24,871 bases of DNA, from assembly GCA_900766165.1 (NCBI GenBank), contig CAAFUK010000019.1, forward strand, positions 1-24,871, in the 5' to 3' direction. The position numbers and the translations under genes are program-made. Under the pieces are notes generated by a model, which saw only the letters and a list, made by a program, of their open reading frames with translations, searched no databases and had not been told where the DNA came from. Origin of the DNA: an uncultured Collinsella sp. (GTDB lineage: Bacteria > Actinomycetota > Coriobacteriia > Coriobacteriales > Coriobacteriaceae). Positions 14,608-22,260 of the stretch are shown here, piece by piece (the first letter of the stretch is position 1; the number at the start of each line of letters is the position of its first letter).

Positions 14608-15930
14608 CTAATCGTCCTTGTTGTCCTTCATGACAACGGTGGTCTCGGTGTGGCTGAAGGTGTCGTGCTTCTCGGTCAGGTCGAGCTCGCCACAGTAGCA
14701 ATCGGCGTGGGTGGCCTCGTTGGCCGTCTTGAGCTGGCCCACCAGCAGCACATCTGCGATGACCACGATGATCAACGGCGCGACGATGTTGATGAGGATG
14801 CCCTCCACATCAAAGGCGAGGTAGTCCGGATCGAAGGCATTCCCACCCATAAAGAGAATCTGGGAGAGGACAAACCCGATCACAAAGAACAGCACCGAGG
14901 CGATGGCGAGCTTGGGCTTGGAGCAGGGGAGCTCGCCGACCATGCGACCGGTCTGGCCGTTCATGGCAAACAGATAGCTCTTGCCGTTCCACGAGGTGGA
15001 AAGCATCCACACGGGGAACAGGGCGTAGTCGCTGTCTTCCCAGGTGTAGTCGAGCTGCTTGCTTTCGACCGTGGCGTCGTCATACTCGTCGACGACGGTC
15101 TCGCGCAGGGCCGAAATCGTGCTTTCTTCCATACGACGCTCGGCGCGCGCCTTGCAGGTCTCGCAATCCTCGTCGTAGCGGTTGGCGATGTATCCGGGCA
15201 TATAGGCGACCGAGAACGGGCGCAGCGCGTCGTAGTCAAACGGCTCGATGGCGTCCATGTGGCCGTCGGGCATCTTGGAGGATCCGTCGACGGGCACGCG
15301 CTTAAACGAGATGTTTCCCTTGCGGTAGGCGTCGTAGTGGTCGGTGGTCGTGACGGTGCGGTCGGATTCCTCGGTTACAGTCTCGTTGGTCGCATCAAAG
15401 CACACCTCGCCGTCCACGCGGGCGCCGTAAAGCCAAAAGGGCACGTAAACGCCTTGGACTTCGTCGATATGGTTGCCGGTGACAAAGCTCTTGGGCAGCA
15501 GGATCTTGCCCTTGTAGTGTTCCTTGAGCGCGGCCATGACATCGTCGCGCCCGAGCTTAAACGGGATCACCAGATCGGGTGAGAAGTCGCCTGAGAGCTG
15601 GCCAGGTGCCACGGCGGGGTTGCCGCAGTACGGACAGGTGGTGACGGCGACGGTGCCGTCCGAGACCAGCTCGGCACCGCACGACGAGCAGATGTAGCCG
15701 GCGTTTTGAGCCAGCTCCTGCACGGCATCGTCGACAGCAGGCTTGGGGGCCGCGGCTGCGGCATCGGCTTTGGCATCTGCCTTGTCCTGGCGCTCGCGAT
15801 AGAGGGCCTCGACTTCTTCGACTTCAAAACGCGAATCGCAGTAGTCGCAGACGAGCTTTTGCTCGGCACTGGCAAAGTGAAGGGGGCCGCCACACGCGGG
15901 GCACTGATAGTTGATGCTCTCGAAGGCCAT
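14608..15930 (-). CDS. YdjG-like zinc-ribbon membrane protein
   Basis: The 440-residue protein starts with a TFIIB-type zinc ribbon (C10, C13, C28, C31 in YQCPACGG and CDYCDS) and has a second at about 81-102 (CSSCG...CPYCG). A central soluble domain follows, including YEDDEDCETCKARAERR-type segments with a further CxxC. Near the end are two hydrophobic stretches (IASVLFFVIGFVLSQILF and NIVAPLIIVVIADVLLV). It would sit in the membrane with zinc ribbons in the cytoplasm. Architecture and linkage to the SPFH gene resemble YdjG of the Bacillus pspA operon. The start at 15930 has GAAAGGA upstream. The gene lies 24 bases after the DUF4428 gene, so one transcript is likely. Confidence 0.82.
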   Translation of the reverse strand: MAFESINYQCPACGGPLHFASAEQKLVCDYCDSRFEVEEVEALYRERQDKADAKADAAAAAPKPAVDDAVQELAQNAGYICSSCGAELVSDGTVAVTTCPYCGNPAVAPGQLSGDFSPDLVIPFKLGRDDVMAALKEHYKGKILLPKSFVTGNHIDEVQGVYVPFWLYGARVDGEVCFDATNETVTEESDRTVTTTDHYDAYRKGNISFKRVPVDGSSKMPDGHMDAIEPFDYDALRPFSVAYMPGYIANRYDEDCETCKARAERRMEESTISALRETVVDEYDDATVESKQLDYTWEDSDYALFPVWMLSTSWNGKSYLFAMNGQTGRMVGELPCSKPKLAIASVLFFVIGFVLSQILFMGGNAFDPDYLAFDVEGILINIVAPLIIVVIADVLLVGQLKTANEATHADCYCGELDLTEKHDTFSHTETTVVMKDNKDD

Positions 15931-15954
15931 GATCGGTCCTTTCCGTGCCGGAGG

Positions 15955-16692
15955 CTATGCGCCGATGGCGCCACCACAGTATTCGCAGCGCCCACTGGCA
16001 TCGGGAATGGTGGTTGCACCGCAGAAGGGGCAGGTGACCGCGGTCTTGGGGGCCTTGGCGGCCACGACGCTGTCGCGCGTCTCCTGGCGCAGCTGTACCA
16101 GCGCGTCGCGGACCTCGGTTGCCTGGCGCTTGGCCTCGCGGTATTCGATGGAACCGCGCTGATCGATGGTGGAGTCGTTCACGCGCAGGTTGATCTCGGT
16201 AAAGTACGGCGTGTTGACGTGGATGGTCAGATTAAAGTCGTAATCCAGGTCGTAGCGCGGCGGGTTGTAGCTCTCGCGCTCGCCGTCCTTGGTCTCGCGA
16301 TAAATCTCGGTGCGATGCTCGTCGATATCCATATCGCAGCCGAGTACCTGTGAGAACTCGATGATGTCGGGATTGGCGTCGCGCCAGCGGCTCTGCGAAG
16401 TGATGATCAGCAGGCCCGCGTCTTCGTCGAGCATGATGTTGGTGCGCCCGGCAGAGAGCGTGCGCGTGGGGTTGAACGAGGCCAGGCGCTCGGCATTGGC
16501 CTCGCGGTAGGCGAGTTGCTCGCGGATATCGTCCGCGGTGCTGGAACGATAGCCGCCAAAGAAGGGGGAGAGCTTGCCGACGCACTCTTTGCACAGGTAG
16601 CCTTCGTTGATCTTGGTCTTCCCCAAAAGTCCCAGCTTGGTACCGCAAATCGCGCACTCTTTCTTCTCGAACATCTTGTCAAAGAAGCCCAT
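15955..16692 (-). CDS. DUF4428-domain zinc protein
   Basis: This 245-residue protein has an N-terminal treble-clef-like zinc site (C13, C16, C34 and C37, in CAICG and CKECVGK), typical of DUF4428. It has a middle beta-rich domain (LLIITSQSRW, RYDLDYDFNLTIHV) and a C-terminal zinc ribbon (TCPFCG...CEYCGG). It is cytoplasmic with no membrane helix. Being first in the operon, it may regulate or assemble with the two zinc-ribbon proteins after it. Its biochemical role is unknown. A GGGAGG ribosome site precedes ATG 16692. Confidence 0.82.
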   Translation of the reverse strand: MGFFDKMFEKKECAICGTKLGLLGKTKINEGYLCKECVGKLSPFFGGYRSSTADDIREQLAYREANAERLASFNPTRTLSAGRTNIMLDEDAGLLIITSQSRWRDANPDIIEFSQVLGCDMDIDEHRTEIYRETKDGERESYNPPRYDLDYDFNLTIHVNTPYFTEINLRVNDSTIDQRGSIEYREAKRQATEVRDALVQLRQETRDSVVAAKAPKTAVTCPFCGATTIPDASGRCEYCGGAIGA

Positions 16693-16824
16693 GGCTGCCT
16701 CCCATCAACAGGTAGCGTGTGTCACTTTTGATGATGGGGGAGCGCGCGATCTTTCACGATACCCAGACGGCTCAAGAGGTCTCCACAACTGGGACACATG
16801 GCCCATTTTTCATCCCCAAATAAC

Positions 16825-16887
16825 TTGCGGTGAAATAGTTCCTAAATGGCGGCCTTAGAAGGCCAAACAGGAACTATTCCACCGCAA
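16825..16887. repeat. 63-bp hairpin repeat, copy 1
   Basis: Arms at 16825-16843 (TTGCGGTGAAATAGTTCCT) and 16869-16887 are complementary except at one position. The centre contains a second small stem, GGCCTT/AAGGCC (16851-16864). The same element lies at 23661-23723. It sits downstream of the DUF1593 gene on that gene's strand. No T-run follows, so it is not a textbook terminator. Confidence 0.85.
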
Positions 16888-16895
16888 CTTCTGGG

Positions 16896-16991
16896 TAGTC
16901 ATCGGGGACGTTCTTAAACGACTAGTCGTTGGGGGCAGTCTTCGGCCACTCATTGGGGACGTACTTAAATGAGTGGCGGTTGGGGACACTC
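16896..16991. repeat. Two-unit repeat with covarying stems
   Basis: Two 45-base units (16896-16940 and 16947-16991) repeat with a 51-base period and match at about 34 of 45 positions. Each has a short stem: TAGTC/GACTA in the first and CACTC/GAGTG in the second, where the stem changes on both sides. Loops are near-identical (GGGGACGT, CTTAAA). A second GTTGGGG and a third copy of the stem motif follow. With the hairpin at 16825 they make up most of the 325-bp gene-free stretch from 16693 to 17017. Confidence 0.7.
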
Positions 16992-17017
16992 CATGCCGAA
17001 TGTGGGCGCCGTCCTTG

Positions 17018-18529
17018 TTATGCCACGGTCACGGCGACCTGGGCGTAGCGGGTGCAGGGACGCTCGGCGCGCGTCTGCACGCCGAGGGTGAGCACGATGC
17101 GGTCACCGGGTTGTGCATCGGTGGGTACGGTGAACGTGGCGTTCGTCGCGCATTCCTGCCACAGCGACAGATCTTGAGCGCCTGCATAGCGCGACGGCTC
17201 CACGGCGACATCCCAGTGCGCGTCGAAGCCCCTACCATCGGGGTCGACGATGGTCGCTGCAAGAGCAACGCGCTCGCCGGCCGCGGCGCTCATGTCGCCC
17301 GTGACCTCGGCAACATACGCCGGATGCGAGCAGTCCGCGGGGCCATGGGCGCACCACTGCGCACGAGCGGCGAAGTCTTCCTGATAGGCGCGCAGATGGG
17401 GATTAGGATTGCCATCGACGGGCGTGCCTATGGCTGCAAAGCCGGCAGGTGCGTCCGAGTCGGGATGCCCGTCGAGGAACATGCGGCCGAGCAACGTGTC
17501 AAAGTCGCGGTTATCGATGCCGCGCAGGCCAAACGGCAGCAGCGGGATATAGGTCATTGAGTCGCCTTCGGCCATAAAGTCGCCGCGCTCAAACTGCATC
17601 GCAGGCATGCCCTCCAGGCCCCAGTCCAAGCGCGCATGCTTGCCAAACTGAAAGCGCTCGGGCTCGTTTTCGTACACCTTGCCATCGCCATAGAGCATAT
17701 AGCGCGCCATAAGGGGACCGTTGCCCTGCGTGAGATTCTGTTCGGGCCAGGGAGCCTGGAACAGCGGCAGTGTATCGGGCTGAGCCATCTTGGCATCGAC
17801 ATAGCCGCCATACATATAGGGCACACACCAAAAGATGAGATCGGGGAAGAGCTCATGCCCATGGTCGAGCCAAGAATTGTCCTGCCCCACGCCATCGGCA
17901 ACGCCCATCACGCGCACCTTCTGATAGACACGCTGCTGCACAGAAGGCCATTCGGGCGTATCACGATAGCGCTCAGCAATGCTCATGAGCGCACGAACAA
18001 TGGTATTCATGCCGCCCCAGCTGAGCAGCCAAAGCGTACGCGGGTCATCATCCAAGATTGCCTGAGCAATCACGCGCGAACCCTCAGTCTCCTCACGCAC
18101 ATCGCCCTCAAAGGCAACGTTGCCCACAAAGGTACGCTCAATCATCTGAGCCGACGAAGGAAACGGCGGCTCACCGGCAGCGGCCGCATTAGCCTGCAGC
18201 TGAGGCCAAGCCTGGGCATATTCATTGCTCCAGAGGCTCTCGATCCAATGCTCAGGAAACGGTCGATACTCACGAAGCTCCCCAGCCGTGGGATCAGGTT
18301 CATGGGGCACAACATTCCACTCATAAGAGCGACGCCCTTTAGTCCGCCAATGCGGATTCACCTCGCCGAGCGTATGGACGCCATCCCCAAGAAAGTGATA
18401 CTGCGAAGCCGTATACACCACAGCCTGCACATCAAGCAAGTTAAGATACAGAGCCAAATGAACGAGCGAGTTCATATCATCGACTTCCATATCAGTAGTA
18501 ACAATCACCCGAGTTAAATCGCGAGTCAT
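17018..18529 (-). CDS. DUF1593 nucleoside-hydrolase-like protein
   Basis: The 503-residue protein begins with the DUF1593 domain, related to inosine-uridine nucleoside hydrolases. The metal-binding aspartates are visible at D13, D17 and D18 in TTDMEVDDMNSLVHL. The following region has LWLLSWGGMNTIVRAL and LIFWCVPYMYGG, and a C-terminal beta-sandwich ends the protein (PTDAQPGDRIVLTLGV). There is no signal peptide, so it should act in the cytoplasm on a glycosidic or ribosyl substrate that is not known. Length fits the family. GGAG lies seven bases before ATG 18529. It follows the alpha/beta hydrolase gene on the same strand, separated by 264 bp that hold a very large hairpin. Confidence 0.82.
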   Translation of the reverse strand: MTRDLTRVIVTTDMEVDDMNSLVHLALYLNLLDVQAVVYTASQYHFLGDGVHTLGEVNPHWRTKGRRSYEWNVVPHEPDPTAGELREYRPFPEHWIESLWSNEYAQAWPQLQANAAAAGEPPFPSSAQMIERTFVGNVAFEGDVREETEGSRVIAQAILDDDPRTLWLLSWGGMNTIVRALMSIAERYRDTPEWPSVQQRVYQKVRVMGVADGVGQDNSWLDHGHELFPDLIFWCVPYMYGGYVDAKMAQPDTLPLFQAPWPEQNLTQGNGPLMARYMLYGDGKVYENEPERFQFGKHARLDWGLEGMPAMQFERGDFMAEGDSMTYIPLLPFGLRGIDNRDFDTLLGRMFLDGHPDSDAPAGFAAIGTPVDGNPNPHLRAYQEDFAARAQWCAHGPADCSHPAYVAEVTGDMSAAAGERVALAATIVDPDGRGFDAHWDVAVEPSRYAGAQDLSLWQECATNATFTVPTDAQPGDRIVLTLGVQTRAERPCTRYAQVAVTVA

Positions 18530-18658
18530 AAGAAAGCTCCAACCAAAATCATTTCAGCCAGTTACGCGCAAGGCAAGACGGGACCCACGTCCCCATCGCC
18601 GTCAACCCGGCGGCCCGCCGGAAGCGCTCACCCAGGGTCAACAGCAACGGAAACGCAG

Positions 18659-18781
18659 CGGGGCCGAGGGCTTACCTCTGAAAATATTCCGCAGGGGGCG
18701 GCCCGGTTGCACAGCGCGAAGCGCGTGGTGCAACCGGGCCGCATGCCCGAGGACATTTTCAGAGGTAAGCCCTCGGCCCCG
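18659..18781. repeat. 123-bp hairpin with 27-bp perfect arms
   Basis: Arms at 18659-18685 and 18755-18781 are perfectly complementary over 27 bases. A second perfect stem of 15 bases (18698-18712 with 18728-18742, containing GCGGCCCGGTTGCAC) nests inside. A third small stem, CGCG-AAG-CGCG, forms the tip. It begins 13 bases after the alpha/beta hydrolase stop on that gene's strand. No T-run follows. It may block exonucleases or be a mobile palindrome. Confidence 0.9.
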
Positions 18782-18793
18782 TGATGGGATAGA

Positions 18794-20131
18794 TTACCTG
18801 TCGACCCTGGCCGACCACTCCCAGCAGCCCACCGGCTCGCCGTCGATGAGTACGTTGCCCCCGTCGAAGTCTAGATAACACAGGTCGTTGAATTGGTGGA
18901 TCCACACGCCATGGTTGAACGTCTTCTTGGGCGAGCCGTCGGCCTCGCGGTAGCGCCCGGTCAGGTCCTCGACATGGCTAAAGTACGTGAGGTGCACGTT
19001 GGCGCCGACAGCGCGCAGGCGAGCCGTGAGCGGCAGCACGGTCTCCTGCGGGATCACGAGCTCATCGCCCTTGGAGTGCGTAAACCACAGCGGCGTCTTG
19101 GCAAGGGCGGTCACGTCCTCGTCCGTGGCGTTGTACCACGGCGCGCAGCAGGGAAGGCCCGCCGCGAAGAAATCGGGGTAGTCGGCGCACAGGCGCAGCG
19201 TCATAAAGCCGCCGTTGGAAAGGCCAGCGACCACGATACGGTCGGTGTCGATGCGGTCGGCATGCTCGGCGACAAACTCGTCGATGAGCGCCTTAATGAC
19301 GGGGGAGTAGATGCTCTGGTTGGAGTGGCCGAGCTGCTCAGTGCCGTTGTCCATCCAAAACGTGGGCGACTGCGGCACGAGAACCCAGGCAAAGCCGCCA
19401 AAGTAGCGTTGGATCTGCGCCTGGCTGATGGCCGTCACGCGGTTGCCGATATAAGCGCGCGTGGCGCCCTCGCCTTGCGTAGCGCCCTTGCCCTCGCCAG
19501 CGCCGTGCAGGTACACCACGAGCGGGGCCTTCTGGGGCACGACTGTCGTTTCGGGCGCGAAGGGGTTGAAGCAGGCGGAGTCCTCGGCCTTAAAGCTGGG
19601 CTCAAAGAAGCCGTACTCGAGCGCGATGCCGTTGACGGCGGTCTTTTGCGTGGCATTGCTCCAGCCCTTGAGCGCGGGACAGATGTCGCCGCGGCAGGTG
19701 TCAAAGACCAGGCCGCAGGTTGGATCGTCACCGTCATTGCCGGGAAGGGCCGCGAGCTGCGTGATGCGCAGCTGGTCGTCGAGCAAGCGCGAGCCCATCA
19801 CGCTGCCCTCGATCTTCTTGGTCAGGCGCTGCTCGGCGATCTCGAGCGCCACATGGGTGCCAAAGGCGAGCTTGCGTCCGCACTCATCGCACGGATAGGC
19901 GGCGAGGACGTCGACATAGCCTACGGAAGGTGCGGCGTGGTCGGCGCCGCGCTCTTTGCGCATCAGGATCTCGCCCGTGCGTTCATGGCGCTCTACATAT
20001 ATATGGAAGGTGCGCGCATCGATATCGTTGGCGTGAACGGTGCACGGCAGGTCGAGCACGACTTTGCTGATCCAGGGGCCAAAGTCTCCCAGCGTGGTGA
20101 CGGTTGCGTAGGTGCACGATTTGAGTTCCAT
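18794..20131 (-). CDS. Alpha/beta hydrolase (esterase/prolyl oligopeptidase-like)
   Basis: The 445-residue protein has an N-terminal beta-rich domain (to about residue 170) and a C-terminal alpha/beta hydrolase. The oxyanion-type motif is VVYLHGAGEGKG (205-216). The catalytic triad can be read as S305 in GLSNGGF, D356 in SKGDELV and H407 in FNHGVW. This fits carbohydrate esterases and dipeptidyl-peptidase-like enzymes of polysaccharide loci. No signal peptide is seen, so it should act on an imported substrate. CxxC pairs occur at 81-84 (CDEC), which is unusual for such an enzyme. AGGAGG precedes ATG 20131. Divergent from the PTS operon, it likely shares its control region. Confidence 0.82.
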   Translation of the reverse strand: MELKSCTYATVTTLGDFGPWISKVVLDLPCTVHANDIDARTFHIYVERHERTGEILMRKERGADHAAPSVGYVDVLAAYPCDECGRKLAFGTHVALEIAEQRLTKKIEGSVMGSRLLDDQLRITQLAALPGNDGDDPTCGLVFDTCRGDICPALKGWSNATQKTAVNGIALEYGFFEPSFKAEDSACFNPFAPETTVVPQKAPLVVYLHGAGEGKGATQGEGATRAYIGNRVTAISQAQIQRYFGGFAWVLVPQSPTFWMDNGTEQLGHSNQSIYSPVIKALIDEFVAEHADRIDTDRIVVAGLSNGGFMTLRLCADYPDFFAAGLPCCAPWYNATDEDVTALAKTPLWFTHSKGDELVIPQETVLPLTARLRAVGANVHLTYFSHVEDLTGRYREADGSPKKTFNHGVWIHQFNDLCYLDFDGGNVLIDGEPVGCWEWSARVDR

Positions 20132-20621
20132 GAGCTGCCTCCTCTGCGCCGCGAGTGGTAAACATCAGCGGCAATACAACTTAAACATGTTTAGTTTAAT
20201 GCAGAGCTACAGAACAGGCAGATGAACTCGGTAAACGGTCAAAATGAACACTCAACAAATTACTAAACATTCGTTTATCACCATTTAGCAGGGCTTTTGT
20301 TGATGGGTCAACAAAGAATAGAGGTGTTTACCAAATTAAAAGACCACGTAAATAGGCATTTAGCAGCAGAGCGTCAAATAGACAATCCCTTACCGTTCAA
20401 GTACGTTCACCCCCGATTTCCTACCGTTCACCGGACTACAGACGGCAAAATTGCCACAAATTAGACGTTCCGTGTAAACTAAAGCCCGTAAACGTTCAGT
20501 AAACACATTGTTTACGACAGCGTATCCAAGGGTTCGGTGGCCGTAAGGGGTTATAGTCGCCGAGCCAAAGGCGTGCCTACGCCCAAACGAGTAGGCACAC
20601 GATGATATGGGGAGGGGTCCC
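20132..20621. promoter_or_regulatory. Divergent control region rich in GTAAAC/GTTTAC sites
   Basis: This 490-bp gene-free stretch is much richer in A and T than its surroundings. It holds a perfect palindrome TAAACATGTTTA (20182-20193), TAAAC-N4-GTTTA (20264-20277), GTAAAC-N5-GTTTAC (20499-20515) and several single GTAAAC or GTTTAC half-sites (20158, 20231, 20336, 20474, 20488). TTTGTTGA/TCAACAAA (20296-20315) is a separate 8-bp inverted repeat. ACGTTCA or ACCGTTCA recurs at 20391, 20402, 20422 and 20491. No regulator gene is adjacent. The region probably controls both the hydrolase gene and the PTS operon. Confidence 0.65.
20451..20480 (+). promoter_or_regulatory. Promoter candidate for the PTS operon
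   Basis: TTGCCA (20451-20456) and TAAACT (20475-20480) are 18 bases apart; the first matches five of six consensus bases. The -10 is also a GTAAAC half-site. The paired site at 20499-20515 lies just downstream of the expected start, where a bound repressor would block elongation. TATAGT at 20553-20558 is an alternative -10 without a good -35. Confidence 0.4.
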
Positions 20622-22049
20622 ATGGCAGTAGATAACAAGCAGATTGCCACCGATGTCCTCGAGCTCGTGGGCGGTGCGGAGAATGTTTCCGTCGCCACCA
20701 ACTGCATGACGCGCCTGCGTCTGACGCTCAAGGACAACAACAAGGCCGACGTGGAGAAGATCAAGAAGGTCAAGGGTGTTCTGGGTTGCCAGTTCGCCGG
20801 CAGCCAGCTCCAGGTCATCATCGGCCAGAACGTGCCCAAGGTGCTCGCCGAGTTCGTCGCCATGTCCGGCGTCAAGCAGGGTGCCGCGGTCGACGAGAAC
20901 CTCGATGCTCCCAAGGAGAAGTTCGAGCTCAAGAACCTGCCGAACATCATCCTCGACTATCTGTCGGGCTCCATGACCCAGCTGATCCCGCTGCTCATGG
21001 CCGGCGGTCTGTTCCGCACCATCGCTGCGGTCCTCGGTCCCACCATGCTCGGCGTTCTCTCTGACACCGATCCGACCTACACGTTCCTCTACACCACCCT
21101 GTACGAGGCCACGTTCACCTTTATCCCCATCTACCTGGGCTATGCCGCCGCTAAGAAGCTCGGCGCCTCCCCGGTTCTGGGCATGCTCCTCGGCGGCGCC
21201 CTCATGGCCCCGTCCGTCGTGAGTGTCGCGACCCAGGATGGCGGCGGAATCATCTCCGTCTACGGCATTCAGATCGCCGCTGCCAACTATCAGCAGTCCG
21301 TCCTGCCGATTATCCTTTCGGTGCCTGTCCTCTACTTCGTCGAGAAGTTCTTTAAGAAGGTCATGCCCGACGTGCTCTCCACGGTCTTCACGCCGTTCTG
21401 CACCATGATCGTTACCATCCCCATCGCCTTCATCGTCCTCGCCCCGCTCGGCAACGAGATCGGCAGCCTCATCGCCAATGCCCTCTTTGGTCTTGCTGAC
21501 ATGGGTGGCATCGGTATCCTGCTCGTCATGGCCGTCCTCGGCGCCTTCTGGCAGCTCTTCGTGGTCTGCGGTATGCACATGCCCGTCATCCTGCTCGCTC
21601 AGGTTCAGATCATCGCTGCCGGCTACGATCCCTTCGTCTTCGTTTCCACCAACTGCGCTATGGCCGCTGTCTGGGGCTGCGCCTTCGGTGCCTTCCTCAA
21701 GATGAAGAACCCCGACGAGAAGGGTCTTGCCCTGGGCTACGTCATCTCCGCCATCGCCGGCGGCGTCACCGAGCCCGCACTCTTCGGTATCCTCATGCGC
21801 TTCCGTCGCACCATGTTCGGTATGTTCATCGGCGGTGCCATCGGCGCTGTGTTCTCCGGCCTCATGGGCGTTACCTATTACCTCGCTGGCGGTGCCTCCA
21901 ACTTCCTGGTCTTCACCAACTACCTGCAGGGTGGCCAGATGAACACCGTCTGGGCTATCGTCGGTATGGCAATCTCCTTTGTCATCGCCGCTGCCGTCGT
22001 CTTCGTCGCCGGCTTCTCCAAGGAGGAGCTCGCCGAGATGGAGGCCTAA
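20622..22049 (+). CDS. PTS transporter EIIBC component
   Basis: This 475-residue integral membrane permease imports and phosphorylates a sugar or glycoside. The EIIB domain (1-85) has the phosphorylated cysteine C28 in ATNCMTRLRLTLKD, as in the glucose/beta-glucoside/sucrose family. From about residue 100 the EIIC domain has about ten hydrophobic segments, including GSMTQLIPLLMAGGLFRT, the conserved-type GGVTEPALFGI loop and a glycine-rich end. There is no EIIA domain, so a separate EIIA must supply phosphate. The substrate is not obvious. The start at 20622 is preferred over ATG 20607 because GGGGAGGGG lies just before it. The DUF4038 glycosidase follows 211 bp later, after a terminator. Confidence 0.92.
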   Translation: MAVDNKQIATDVLELVGGAENVSVATNCMTRLRLTLKDNNKADVEKIKKVKGVLGCQFAGSQLQVIIGQNVPKVLAEFVAMSGVKQGAAVDENLDAPKEKFELKNLPNIILDYLSGSMTQLIPLLMAGGLFRTIAAVLGPTMLGVLSDTDPTYTFLYTTLYEATFTFIPIYLGYAAAKKLGASPVLGMLLGGALMAPSVVSVATQDGGGIISVYGIQIAAANYQQSVLPIILSVPVLYFVEKFFKKVMPDVLSTVFTPFCTMIVTIPIAFIVLAPLGNEIGSLIANALFGLADMGGIGILLVMAVLGAFWQLFVVCGMHMPVILLAQVQIIAAGYDPFVFVSTNCAMAAVWGCAFGAFLKMKNPDEKGLALGYVISAIAGGVTEPALFGILMRFRRTMFGMFIGGAIGAVFSGLMGVTYYLAGGASNFLVFTNYLQGGQMNTVWAIVGMAISFVIAAAVVFVAGFSKEELAEMEA

Positions 22050-22090
22050 GGCCAAGCCATTCGGTCGCATACGACCTTACCTACACGACA

Positions 22091-22126
22091 GGGCCCCGTC
22101 AGGCGCAAGCCCGGCGGGGCCCTTCT
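22091..22126 (+). terminator. Intrinsic terminator after the PTS gene
   Basis: GGGCCCCGTC-A-GGC (22091-22104) pairs with GCCCGGCGGGGCCC (22109-22122) around a GCAA loop, with one A-C mismatch, followed by TTCTT. It should end most PTS transcripts, so the next gene is either from readthrough or its own promoter. Confidence 0.8.
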
Positions 22127-22187
22127 TGCAAGGTAGACTGGAGTGGGCAAGTGGTGTCCGCCCGCAGGGGTTTGTTAAACGGCGGGG

Positions 22188-22216
22188 GCTTTCGCATCAG
22201 GGGTTACCGCGAAAGC
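22188..22216 (+). promoter_or_regulatory. Inverted repeat upstream of the glycosidase gene
   Basis: GCTTTCGC (22188-22195) and GCGAAAGC (22209-22216) are perfect 8-bp arms with 13 bases between, centred 60 bases before the start codon. It may be an operator or an untranslated-leader hairpin. No convincing promoter was found around it. Confidence 0.4.
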
Positions 22217-22260
22217 TTCTGCCGGTTCGCAATTCCTTTATCGAGCGAAAGGACATGCAG

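Noticed and set aside
14650..15582. 310-codon frame on the plus strand
   Set aside because: It is antisense to the YdjG-like gene and has no motif of its own.
16693..18793. CRISPR-like array from the repeats around 16825-16991
   Set aside because: There are only two units with no regular spacers and no cas genes. The elements are hairpin repeats.
18893..20161. 422-codon frame on the plus strand
   Set aside because: It is antisense to the alpha/beta hydrolase, whose Ser-Asp-His triad is clear.
20577..22070. 497-codon frame on the minus strand
   Set aside because: It is fully antisense to the PTS gene, with a His/Asp/Glu-rich, non-protein-like composition. The plus-strand frame has all EIIBC motifs.
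21979..22254. N-terminal extension of the glycosidase from 21979
   Set aside because: It overlaps the end of the PTS gene and crosses its terminator. The ribosome site and family N-terminus fit 22261.
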